This document shows, one piece after another, positions 6,024 to 12,291 of a stretch of 12,291 nt of DNA. Numbering within the stretch: position 1 is the stretch's first letter; each line of letters opens with the position of its first letter. The stretch is from an uncultured Collinsella sp. GTDB lineage: Bacteria > Actinomycetota > Coriobacteriia > Coriobacteriales > Coriobacteriaceae. The stretch lies in assembly GCA_900551185.1 (NCBI GenBank), contig URVF01000025.1, forward strand, positions 1 to 12,291. Reading direction: 5' to 3'. The position numbers and the translations under genes were made by a program. The notes beneath the pieces are model-generated. The model did no database searches. It was not told the origin of the DNA and saw only the letters and a list, made by a program, of their open reading frames with translations.

Positions 6024-7100
6024 ATGAGTCTGATTGATGATCTGGTCAAACTCGAGGAAGAGGCCAAGGAGCTCGTCGCAGGTGCCGACGACGCCGCCAA
6101 GCTCGAGGCTGCGCGCGTTGAGCTGCTCGGTCGCAAGGGCCGTATCACCGGCCTGATGCGCATGATGGGCAAGCTCGCCCCCGAGGATCGTCCCATGATG
6201 GGCAAACGCGCCAACGAGATGCGCCAGCTGATCGAGGGCATGCTCGACGAGCGCACCACCGAGATGAAGGCCGCCGCCCTCAAGCACGCACTCGAGCACG
6301 AGGCCGTCGACATCACGCTGCCGGGCATCCGTCCGCAGATCGGTCACCAGCACCTGATCAAGCAGATCATCGAGGAGGCCGAGGACATCTTCTGCGGCAT
6401 CGGCTACACCGTCGAGTCCGGCCCCATGGTCGATACCTCCTACTACAACTTCACCGCGCTCAACGCGCCCATGGATCACCCGAGCCGCTCGGCTCGCGAC
6501 ACGTTCTATGTGATCGACAACAACCCCGGCAGCGTTGCGCATCCCGAGGCTCACGCTCACGGCGAGTCCGACGTGCTGCTGCGCACCCAGACCTCGGGCG
6601 TGCAGATCCACACCATGGAGTCGCAAAAGCCGCCCATCTACATGATCTGCCCGGGCACCGTCTATCGTCCCGACACGGCCGACGCCTGCCACCTGCCGCA
6701 GTTCAACCAGATCGAAGGCCTGGTCGTCGACGAGGGCATCACCTTTGGCGATCTTAAGGGCACGCTCGACTACTTTGTTAAGTGCATGTTTGGCGAGGAT
6801 CGCAAGACGCGCTATCGCCCGCACTTCTTCCCCTTCACCGAGCCCAGCTGCGAGGTGGACGTGAGCTGCCACGTCTGCGGCGGCAAGGGCTGCAACTTCT
6901 GCAAGCACAGCGGATGGATCGAGATCCTGGGCTGCGGCATGGTCGACCCCAACGTCCTGATCAACTGCGGCATCGACCCCGAGAAGTACACCGGCTTCGC
7001 CTTTGGCATTGGCGCCGAGCGCGTCGCGGCCCTGCGCTACGACCTGCCGGACCTGCGAACGCTCATGACGGGCGATATGCGTTTTCTGAATCAGTTCTAG
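6024..7100 (+). CDS. pheS: Phenylalanyl-tRNA synthetase alpha subunit PheS
   Basis: This is the catalytic subunit of the alpha2-beta2 enzyme that charges tRNA-Phe in the cytoplasm; it has 358 residues. The N-terminal coiled-coil arm (about 1-85) binds tRNA. Class II motif 1 begins near 127 (GYTVESGPMVDTSYYNF), followed by DHPSR at 151-154 (usually HPAR). RTQTSGVQIHTME is the motif 2 region, and GFAFGIGAER at 324-333 is motif 3. Ala326 is the residue that usually fixes specificity for phenylalanine. CHVCGGKGCNFC (Cys 282, 285, 290, 293) is a cysteine cluster like that of Firmicutes PheS and may hold a metal. The frame is open upstream to an ATG at 5913, but that lies inside the attenuator; ATG 6024 has the ribosome binding site and the family N-terminus. 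It is preceded by its T-box and followed by pheT on the same strand. Confidence 0.97.
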   Translation: MSLIDDLVKLEEEAKELVAGADDAAKLEAARVELLGRKGRITGLMRMMGKLAPEDRPMMGKRANEMRQLIEGMLDERTTEMKAAALKHALEHEAVDITLPGIRPQIGHQHLIKQIIEEAEDIFCGIGYTVESGPMVDTSYYNFTALNAPMDHPSRSARDTFYVIDNNPGSVAHPEAHAHGESDVLLRTQTSGVQIHTMESQKPPIYMICPGTVYRPDTADACHLPQFNQIEGLVVDEGITFGDLKGTLDYFVKCMFGEDRKTRYRPHFFPFTEPSCEVDVSCHVCGGKGCNFCKHSGWIEILGCGMVDPNVLINCGIDPEKYTGFAFGIGAERVAALRYDLPDLRTLMTGDMRFLNQF

Positions 7101-7112
7101 GCTGCGGCTTGC

Positions 7113-7197
7113 CCAAGCACGGCACCTCGGCGCTCATTCGTCGCTTGCGTACCAAAGTACGCGGCGCTCCTCTTTCGGGCCGATCTGCCGCACTTGG
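7113..7197. repeat. Imperfect inverted repeat in the long pheS-pheT spacer
   Basis: The 184-bp spacer (7101-7284) holds no gene. CCAAG (7113-7117) and CGGCA (7120-7124) face TGCCG (7186-7190) and CTTGG (7193-7197), with TCGGC facing GCCGA further in. The apex is GCGTAC-CAAA-GTACGC (7147-7162). Two smaller hairpins follow: CTTTGT/ACAAAG (7208-7230) and CCTGC/GCAGG (7243-7260). CTTTC (7261-7265) can also pair with GAAAG at the start of the pheT ribosome binding site. It looks like an extragenic palindromic element, but no second copy is present in this window. Confidence 0.45.
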
Positions 7198-7284
7198 ACA
7201 ACCCTCGCTTTGTAAGGAATGTTCACAAAGTTGAAGTTTCCACCTGCATCTTTTCGCAGGCTTTCAGTATGAAAGGAGAGCTAG

Positions 7285-9738
7285 ATGCGTGTTTCTTACG
7301 ACTGGCTCAAGACCATGATCGATATTCCGGAGGATCCCAAGACCCTTTCGGACGAATATATCCGTACCGGCACCGAGGTCGAGGCGATCGACACCGTGGG
7401 AGAATCCTTCGACCATGTGGTGACTGCCAAGGTGCTCACCAAGACCCCCCACCCCGATAGCGACCACATGTATGTGTGCTCGGTCGACGTGGGTGACAAG
7501 AACCTCGACGCCGACGGCAACCCCGCTCCGCTGCAGATCGTCTGCGGCGCGCAGAACTTCGAGGCCGGCGACCACATCGTCACGGCCATGATCGGCGCCG
7601 TGCTTCCCGGCGACGTCAAGATCAAGAAGAGCAAGCTTCGCGGCGTCGTGTCCATGGGCATGAACTGCTCCGCGCGCGAGCTCGGCCTGGGCGGCGACCA
7701 CTCCGGCATCATGATCCTGCCCGAGGACACGCCCTGCGGCATGCCGTTTGCCGAGTACGTGGGTTCGAGCGACACCGTGCTCGACTGCGAGATCACGCCC
7801 AACCGCCCCGACTGCCTGACCATGATCGGCATGGCCCGCGAGACCGGCGCCATCTTCGACCGCGATTTCCACGTTGAGCTGCCCGCCATCAAGGCCGAGA
7901 CTGGCCGCGCGACCGACGACGAGCTTTCCGTTGAGATTGCCGACGAGGGCCTGTGCGACCGCTACGTTGCCCGCATCGTGCGCAACGTCAAGGTCGGCCC
8001 GTCGCCCGACTGGATGGTCAAGCGCCTTAACGCCCTGGGCGTGCGCCCGCACAACAACATCGTCGACATCACCAACTATGTGATGATGCTCACCGGTCAG
8101 CCGCTGCACGCCTTTGACCTGGACACCTTTGCCGCGCGCGATGGCCACCGTCGTGTGGTGGTTCGCGCCGCCCAGCAGGGCGAGAAGTTCACGACGCTCG
8201 ACGGCGAGGAGCGCGTGCTCGACGCCGGCATGGGCCTCATCACCGACGGCGAGCGTCCCGTGGCGCTGGCCGGTGTCATGGGCGGCATGGATTCCGAGAT
8301 CGAGGACGATACCGTTGACGTGATGGTCGAGAGCGCCTGCTTCAACGCCGGCCGCACCTCGCACACCAGCCGTGACCTATCGCTGATCTCCGACGCCTCC
8401 ATCCGCTTTGAGCGCCAGGTCGACGAGACCGGCTGCGTGGACGTCGCCAATGTGACGTGCGCGCTCATCGAGGAGATCGCCGGCGGCGAGGTCGCCCCCG
8501 GCTATGTGGACGTGTTCCCCGCGCCCAAGACCATCGACAGCATTAAGCTGCGTTTGGCCCGCGTGCACGCCATCTGCGGCGCCGACATCGAGCCCGACTT
8601 TATCGAGCGCTCGCTTACCCGCCTGGGCTGCACCGTCGAGCGCGATGGCGAGGACTTTATGGTCACGCCGCCGAGCTTCCGTCCCGACCTGCCGCGTGAG
8701 ATCGACCTGATCGAGGAGGTCCTGCGCCTGTGGGGCATGGGCCGTGTGACGGCGACCATCCCGGCTGCCAAGAACCACATCGGCGGTCTGACGCGCGAGC
8801 AGAAGCTTACCCGCAAGGTCGGCGAGATCCTGCGCGCCTGCGGCCTCAACGAGACCACGACTTTTGGCTTTGCTGCCCCGGGCGACCTGGAGAAGATCGG
8901 CATGTCCACCGAAGGCCGCGGCTGCCCCGTGGTGCTCATGAACCCGTTGGTCGCCGAGCAGACCGAGATGCGCCGCTCGTTGCTGCCGGGCTTACTGCAG
9001 TCCGTTGCCTATAACGAGGCCCACGGCACGCCCAACGTGCACCTGTACGAGGTCGGCAGTCTGTTCCACGGTCGCGAGAACGCCAGCCTGCCCAAGGAGA
9101 CCAAGTCCGTCGCGGGCGTGCTCTCGGGTCAGTGGAGCGAGCAGTCTTGGAACATGAAGTACCGCAAGCTGCGTTTCTTCTTTGGCAAGGGCATCGTCGA
9201 GGAGCTGCTCGCCCAGCTGCGCATTGAGAAGGTTCGCTTCCGTCCCGTCGAGGGCGAGAGCTATGCCTTCCTGCAGCCGGGTCGTGCTGCCGAGGTGCTC
9301 TCGGGCGGTACCGTGCTGGGCTGGGTTGGCGAGATCCACCCCGAGGCGCGCGAGGCTATGGGCATTGACGAGGTCGTCGTCGCCTTTGAGCTCGACTTGG
9401 ATAAGCTGATCAAGGGCGCCCGCAACCAGGAGAACTACCGTGAGTTCTCGCAGTACCCGGCCGTTGAGCACGACCTCGCTATCGTGGTCGACAACACTGT
9501 GACCTGCGAGGATCTTGAGCGTCGTATTACGAGCGCCGGCGGCAAGCTGCTCGAGGGCGTGCGCCTGTTCGATGTCTACCGCGATCCGGTCCGCATCGGC
9601 AAGGGCAAGAAATCCATGGCCTTTGCGCTTACGTATCGCTCCGACGACCACACGCTCACCAGCGAAGAGGTCGAAAAGGCGCACCAGAAGATCGTCACCA
9701 AGGTGTGCAAGGGCGTAAACGGCGAGGTCCGCGGCTAG
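7285..9738 (+). CDS. pheT: Phenylalanyl-tRNA synthetase beta subunit PheT
   Basis: The large subunit of phenylalanyl-tRNA synthetase; it binds tRNA and edits mischarged Tyr-tRNA. At 817 residues it is full length. Domains in order: an EMAPII-like tRNA-binding OB fold at about 40-150 (HPDSDHMYVCSVDVG from 56); EITPNRPDCL near 172; the B3/B4 editing domain at about 210-385, including HNNIVDITNYVMMLTGQPLH from 256; a B5 DNA-binding-like domain at about 405-475; a catalytic-like core without activity at about 490-690; and the C-terminal ferredoxin-fold anticodon-binding domain at about 722-816 (YPAVEHDLAIVV from 724). The ATG at 7285 follows GAAAGGAGAG (7271-7280). It is probably cotranscribed with pheS from the T-box leader, because no clear promoter is seen in the 184-bp spacer. 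A terminator follows 107 bases after the stop. Confidence 0.97.
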   Translation: MRVSYDWLKTMIDIPEDPKTLSDEYIRTGTEVEAIDTVGESFDHVVTAKVLTKTPHPDSDHMYVCSVDVGDKNLDADGNPAPLQIVCGAQNFEAGDHIVTAMIGAVLPGDVKIKKSKLRGVVSMGMNCSARELGLGGDHSGIMILPEDTPCGMPFAEYVGSSDTVLDCEITPNRPDCLTMIGMARETGAIFDRDFHVELPAIKAETGRATDDELSVEIADEGLCDRYVARIVRNVKVGPSPDWMVKRLNALGVRPHNNIVDITNYVMMLTGQPLHAFDLDTFAARDGHRRVVVRAAQQGEKFTTLDGEERVLDAGMGLITDGERPVALAGVMGGMDSEIEDDTVDVMVESACFNAGRTSHTSRDLSLISDASIRFERQVDETGCVDVANVTCALIEEIAGGEVAPGYVDVFPAPKTIDSIKLRLARVHAICGADIEPDFIERSLTRLGCTVERDGEDFMVTPPSFRPDLPREIDLIEEVLRLWGMGRVTATIPAAKNHIGGLTREQKLTRKVGEILRACGLNETTTFGFAAPGDLEKIGMSTEGRGCPVVLMNPLVAEQTEMRRSLLPGLLQSVAYNEAHGTPNVHLYEVGSLFHGRENASLPKETKSVAGVLSGQWSEQSWNMKYRKLRFFFGKGIVEELLAQLRIEKVRFRPVEGESYAFLQPGRAAEVLSGGTVLGWVGEIHPEAREAMGIDEVVVAFELDLDKLIKGARNQENYREFSQYPAVEHDLAIVVDNTVTCEDLERRITSAGGKLLEGVRLFDVYRDPVRIGKGKKSMAFALTYRSDDHTLTSEEVEKAHQKIVTKVCKGVNGEVRG

Positions 9739-9845
9739 GTCCTGCGCCGGATATAGGCCAGCGTCGGCTGCCGCCGAGTCTTACGTGACTGCTGTTTTCG
9801 GTATAAGGCACCGTTGAGCCTTCATATATGACACGCGCATTACAT

Positions 9846-9880
9846 AACGGCGTGCTGCTTTGTCGGCAGTGCGCCGTTTT
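9846..9880 (+). terminator. Terminator of the pheST transcript
   Basis: Arms 9846-9859 and 9865-9878 pair over 14 bp, including three G-U pairs, with loop TTGTC and a U-run at 9877-9880. It lies 107 bases after the pheT stop. The right half overlaps the predicted cbiM promoter. The preceding stretch 9739-9845 holds nothing I can name except a weak AAGGC/GCCTT hairpin (9805-9822). Confidence 0.8.
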
Positions 9881-9888
9881 GCTATGAT
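9860..9888 (+). promoter_or_regulatory. Probable sigma-70 promoter of cbiMQO
   Basis: TTGTCG (9860-9865, 4/6 to TTGACA) and TATGAT (9883-9888, 5/6 to TATAAT) are separated by exactly 17 bases. The predicted start near 9895 gives a leader of about 90 bases before cbiM. The -35 lies in the loop and arm of the upstream terminator. Confidence 0.6.
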
Positions 9889-9898
9889 AGCCCGCGGC

Positions 9899-9926
9899 GT
9901 GTTACGAATCTGACAATGCGTAACAC
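9899..9926. promoter_or_regulatory. Dyad-symmetric operator candidate upstream of cbiM
   Basis: GTGTTACG (9899-9906) and CGTAACAC (9919-9926) are perfect 8-bp inverted half-sites, 12 bases apart. They sit about 4-31 bases after the predicted transcription start, a position where a bound repressor would block transcription. The half-site does not match the NikR consensus (GTATGA/TCATAC) or the Nur consensus that I know. It could instead form an RNA hairpin in the leader. Confidence 0.45.
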
Positions 9927-9983
9927 TGACAAGGTGATTCAAGCGGCGTTGCAATTCTGTGCGTCGATAACCGGGAGGCGTAT

Positions 9984-11042
9984 ATGCACATTCCAGATAA
10001 CTACCTGTCCCCGCAGACCGATGCCGTTATGGCGGTGGCGATGGTGCCCGTTTGGGTTCATTGCATCAAAAAGGTGCGCGCCACGCTCGATCGCGAGCAC
10101 ATGGCTTTCCTGGGCATCTGCGCCGCGTTCTCCTTCCTGCTCATGATGTTCAACGTGCCGCTACCTGGCGGCACCACGGGTCACGCCGTTGGCGGCGCGC
10201 TCATCGCGCTGCTGCTGGGCCCCGAGGCTGCGGCTATCGCTGTCTCGGTTGCGCTGGCGCTGCAGGCGCTGCTGTTTGGCGACGGCGGCGTTCTGTCGTT
10301 TGGCGCCAACTGCTTTAACATGGCCTTTGTGCTGCCGTTTGTCGCTGCTATCGTGTTCCGTGCGCTCAACAGCCGTCTGCACGACAAGAGCTGGGGCACC
10401 TCGGTTTCTGCCGTCGTGAGCGGTTGGGTCGGCCTGTGCCTGGCGGCCCTGTGCGCGGCAATCGAGTTTGGTATTCAGCCGATGCTCTTTACCAACGCTT
10501 CGGGCGCGCCGCTGTATTGCCCCTTCCCGCTGTCCGTGGCTATTCCGGCCATGTTGATTCCGCATATGCTGGTTGCCGGCGTGATCGAGGGCGTGGCGAC
10601 GGCCGCCATCTACGGTTTCATCAAGAAGACGGCGCCGAGCGTTATCGTCGGGCCCGAGGCCGTCGATGGCCAGCTTGCTGCCGAGGGCGCTGCTGCCAAG
10701 AAGACCTCGCTGGTCCCCACGCTCATCTTGGTTGCCGTGCTTGTCGTGGCCACGCCGCTGGGCCTGCTGGCCACGGGTGACGCCTGGGGTGAGTGGGACG
10801 CCGAGGGCGCCGCGACCGCCGTTCAGGAGGCTGGCGATGACAGCCTGCAGGCTTCGGTCGGTCTCGATGCCCCGACCTTCGCCGATGCCCTGCCCACGGG
10901 CGATTATCTGCAGGCCTATTCCGAGGAGCAAGGCCTTGGCTTTGCCGGTCAGGCTGCCATGTATATCCTGTCCGGTGTGATTGGCGTGGCGGTGCTCACC
11001 ATCGCGTTCCGTCTGATCTCGCTGACGGTTAAGGAAAACTGA
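9984..11042 (+). CDS. cbiM: Ni/Co ECF transporter substrate-binding subunit CbiM/NikM with fused N-like C-terminus
   Basis: An integral membrane S-component that binds Ni2+ or Co2+ outside the cell for the importer made with CbiQ and CbiO. The start is fixed by the family: Met1-His2 (MHIPDNYLSP) are metal ligands together with His67, found here in TTGHAVGG at exactly 67. A ribosome binding site GGGAGG (9973-9978) lies 5 bases upstream. About six hydrophobic helices fill residues 12-210. A linker follows, then a helix at about 240-262, the motif AWGEW (267-271), an outer loop and a last helix at about 325-347. This C-terminal part resembles the NikN/PDGLE region that is a separate CbiN protein in other systems. 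At 352 residues it is much longer than a lone CbiM, and no separate cbiN is seen. Metal choice cannot be decided from sequence; the AWGEW-type fusion hints at nickel. Confidence 0.92.
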   Translation: MHIPDNYLSPQTDAVMAVAMVPVWVHCIKKVRATLDREHMAFLGICAAFSFLLMMFNVPLPGGTTGHAVGGALIALLLGPEAAAIAVSVALALQALLFGDGGVLSFGANCFNMAFVLPFVAAIVFRALNSRLHDKSWGTSVSAVVSGWVGLCLAALCAAIEFGIQPMLFTNASGAPLYCPFPLSVAIPAMLIPHMLVAGVIEGVATAAIYGFIKKTAPSVIVGPEAVDGQLAAEGAAAKKTSLVPTLILVAVLVVATPLGLLATGDAWGEWDAEGAATAVQEAGDDSLQASVGLDAPTFADALPTGDYLQAYSEEQGLGFAGQAAMYILSGVIGVAVLTIAFRLISLTVKEN

Positions 11043-11046
11043 GCGC

Positions 11047-11883
11047 ATGCAGATGGTCGAGCTGCCTAGCTGGCTTGCGGCCGAGGAGCGATACGAGCCC
11101 GCGGGGGCTCGGCATCGTGTGATGCAAAAGAACGTCCTGCACCTGGCGAGCCTGCTTGAGCGGGTTCGCCTGGGTGGAGGCGCGCACGAGGGCGGGTCGA
11201 TGGTCGACCGCGCCCTTTCTTGCGTTTCGGCTCCGGTGCGCCTGGTGGGGATGTTCGTCTGCGTCCTGTGCGTGTGCCTGACGCAGAGCCCGCTGTACCT
11301 GATGCTGATGGCGGCTATCGCGCTGGTGCTGGTCGCGGTGCGCCCCGCACGCGGGCTGCGGGCAACCTTTGTGCCGGCGCTTGGCGCTGCGGGGCTCGCA
11401 GCGGTTCTGGCGCTGCCTGCCCTGCTGCTGGGCGCTTCCGCTACGGGCGCCATGCTCAAAATTGCGCTCAAGACGTTCATTAACGTGTCGCTCGTGCTGG
11501 GCGTTTCGTGGACACTCACCTGGAGCCGCATGTCGGCGGCGCTCAAGATGCTGCATCTACCCGACGAAGTTATCTTTACGTTTGATATGGCGCTCAAGCA
11601 CATCGAGGTGCTGGGTCGTACGGCGCACAATCTGTGCGAATCGGTCATGCTGCGCAGTGTTGGCCGTGCGCCTGAGGGATTTTCACGTACCGATTCGATC
11701 GCGGGTATCATGGGCATGACCTTTATCAAGGCGATGGAATGCAGTCGCGCGATGGACGAGGCTATGCTTTGCCGCGGCTTTGCCGGTGCGTATCCGGCGC
11801 CCGCGCGCGCCGGGTTTGGCTGGCGCGATGCCGTTTACGCAGCCGTTGTGGTTCTGCTCGCCGTGTTGTGCGCAGTGCTGTAG
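11047..11883 (+). CDS. cbiQ: ECF transporter transmembrane coupling subunit CbiQ/EcfT
   Basis: The T-component that passes ATP-driven movement from CbiO to CbiM in the membrane. Its 278 residues include hydrophobic stretches at about 64-95, 105-130, 135-155 and 258-278. The cytoplasmic coupling region has two helices: LCESVMLRSVGR (196-207), a divergent form of the first Ala-Arg-Gly type motif, and SRAMDEAMLCRGF (233-245), a good match to the second. It starts 4 bases after the cbiM stop, with AAGGA at 11031-11035 inside the end of cbiM, so the two genes are likely translationally linked. A second ATG at 11053 is an alternative start. The stop is followed 44 bases later by cbiO. The N-terminal 60 residues before the first helix are somewhat longer than in many EcfT proteins. 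Metal specificity follows from cbiM, not from this subunit. Confidence 0.9.
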   Translation: MQMVELPSWLAAEERYEPAGARHRVMQKNVLHLASLLERVRLGGGAHEGGSMVDRALSCVSAPVRLVGMFVCVLCVCLTQSPLYLMLMAAIALVLVAVRPARGLRATFVPALGAAGLAAVLALPALLLGASATGAMLKIALKTFINVSLVLGVSWTLTWSRMSAALKMLHLPDEVIFTFDMALKHIEVLGRTAHNLCESVMLRSVGRAPEGFSRTDSIAGIMGMTFIKAMECSRAMDEAMLCRGFAGAYPAPARAGFGWRDAVYAAVVVLLAVLCAVL

Positions 11884-11927
11884 CGCGGGCGGTCGAGCCG
11901 TCGATGTGGATAGGGAAGGGCGACGTT

Positions 11928-12242
11928 TTGGCAAACGATACGAATGGCGCGATGGGCGTGAGCGGTGCTGCTGGCGCCGAGACCACGCCGCTCATTGAGC
12001 TGCGCGACGTGGTGTTTTCCTATACGGGTCATACGGTTGTCGATGGCGTTTCGCTGCAGGTCGATCGTGGTGAACTCGTTGCCCTGCTCGGTCCCAACGG
12101 TTGTGGCAAGACGACGATCATGCGCCTTATTAACGGCCTTGAGCTCGCGGACGCAGGGGCATACCTGTTTGACGGGCACGTGATCGATGCGGCGTATCTG
12201 AAGGATTCTGCTGCTGCTCAGAAGTTCCACCAGCGCGTGGGC
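11928..12242 (+). CDS. cbiO: ECF transporter ATPase CbiO, 3'-partial
   Basis: The first 105 codons of the ATP-binding subunit of the Ni/Co importer. The start is taken as TTG 11928, which lies 7 bases after a strong ribosome binding site AGGGAAGGG (11912-11920); ATG 11952 (residue 9) is the alternative. The family domain begins at about residue 28 (IELRDVVFSYTG). The A-loop tyrosine is in VVFSYTG, the Walker A motif GPNGCGKT is at 55-62, and INGLELADAGAYLFDG follows as usual. Native sequence ends with ...FHQRVG at 12242. The next residues in this family are normally (L/I)VFQ, the Q-loop, so the contig ends just before it; the Leu-Ser-Leu-Ile that would follow is adapter. Signature motif, Walker B and H-loop are not in the window. 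Confidence 0.92.
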
Positions 12243-12291
12243 CTGTCTCTTATACACATCTCCGAGCCCACGAGACTAGGCATGATCTCGT
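12243..12291 (+). other. Nextera i7-side sequencing adapter (not genomic)
   Basis: Bases 12243-12261 (CTGTCTCTTATACACATCT) are the reverse complement of the Tn5 mosaic end, 12262-12276 (CCGAGCCCACGAGAC) the Nextera read-2 tail, 12277-12284 (TAGGCATG) the i7 index position and 12285-12291 the start of P7. The arrangement mirrors bases 1-48, with 7 bases of outer primer left on each side. Any minus-strand frame beginning here (near 12257) is an artefact. Confidence 0.98.

Noticed and set aside
7101..7284. Small gene in the pheS-pheT spacer
   Set aside because: Frames crossing the spacer run into pheT out of frame, have no ribosome binding site of their own and show no recognisable protein; inverted repeats explain the sequence better.
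9947..9966. Nur-type nickel box around TTGCAATTCTGTGCG
   Set aside because: Only one half-site (TTGCAA) is present; the second half does not match.
9889..9983. Cobalamin or NiCo riboswitch in the cbiM leader
   Set aside because: The leader is only about 90 bases and lacks the B12-box core and the conserved G-rich pattern of the NiCo element; a simple dyad is the only clear structure.
10161..11729. 522-codon minus-strand open frame across cbiM and cbiQ
   Set aside because: It spans two well-supported genes on the other strand, has Arg/Ser/His-rich composition and no domain. The long frames opposite pheS (5979-6908) and pheT (7264-8364) are rejected for the same reason.

Overview
The window is a short-read assembly contig of about 12.2 kb of GC-rich bacterial DNA (bases 49-12242), with Illumina Nextera adapter sequence left on both ends (1-48 and 12243-12291). 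No taxonomic search could be run. The GC-rich coding style, a T-box in front of pheST, a PheS with a Firmicutes-like four-cysteine insertion, a DUF4012 protein beside glmM and a CbiM/Q/O metal transporter together suggest a Gram-positive gut actinobacterium of the Coriobacteriia, plausibly Collinsella. This placement is inference.

Layout, left to right: (1) a 5'-truncated DUF4012 membrane-anchored protein (51-2255, +), ending at a strong hairpin; (2) glmM, phosphoglucosamine mutase for cell-wall UDP-GlcNAc synthesis (2339-3670, +); (3) a 266-bp convergent spacer packed with inverted repeats and terminators; (4) an M32 metallocarboxypeptidase (3937-5520, -), the only minus-strand gene; (5) a divergent leader holding a complete phenylalanine T-box with UUC specifier, T-box bulge, antiterminator and terminator (5659-5938), then a further 11-bp hairpin before the ribosome binding site; (6) pheS (6024-7100) and pheT (7285-9738), the two subunits of phenylalanyl-tRNA synthetase, separated by an unusually long 184-bp spacer with an imperfect inverted repeat; (7) a terminator overlapped by a probable promoter and a dyad-symmetric operator candidate; (8) an energy-coupling-factor Ni/Co importer operon: cbiM/nikM with a fused N-like C-terminus (9984-11042), cbiQ (11047-11883) and the first 105 codons of cbiO (from a TTG at 11928), cut off by the contig end just before its Q-loop.

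How it works together: the T-box should let uncharged tRNA-Phe switch on the synthetase that charges it. CbiM binds the metal outside the cell, CbiQ couples it to ATPase CbiO, and the operator candidate upstream may be where a metal sensor acts. GlmM and the DUF4012 protein are both plausibly cell-envelope genes, but nothing in the sequence links them functionally. Most of the window is housekeeping. I see no defence system, prophage, IS element, CRISPR array or biosynthetic cluster. The points worth a second look are regulatory and structural and lie in the intergenic DNA.
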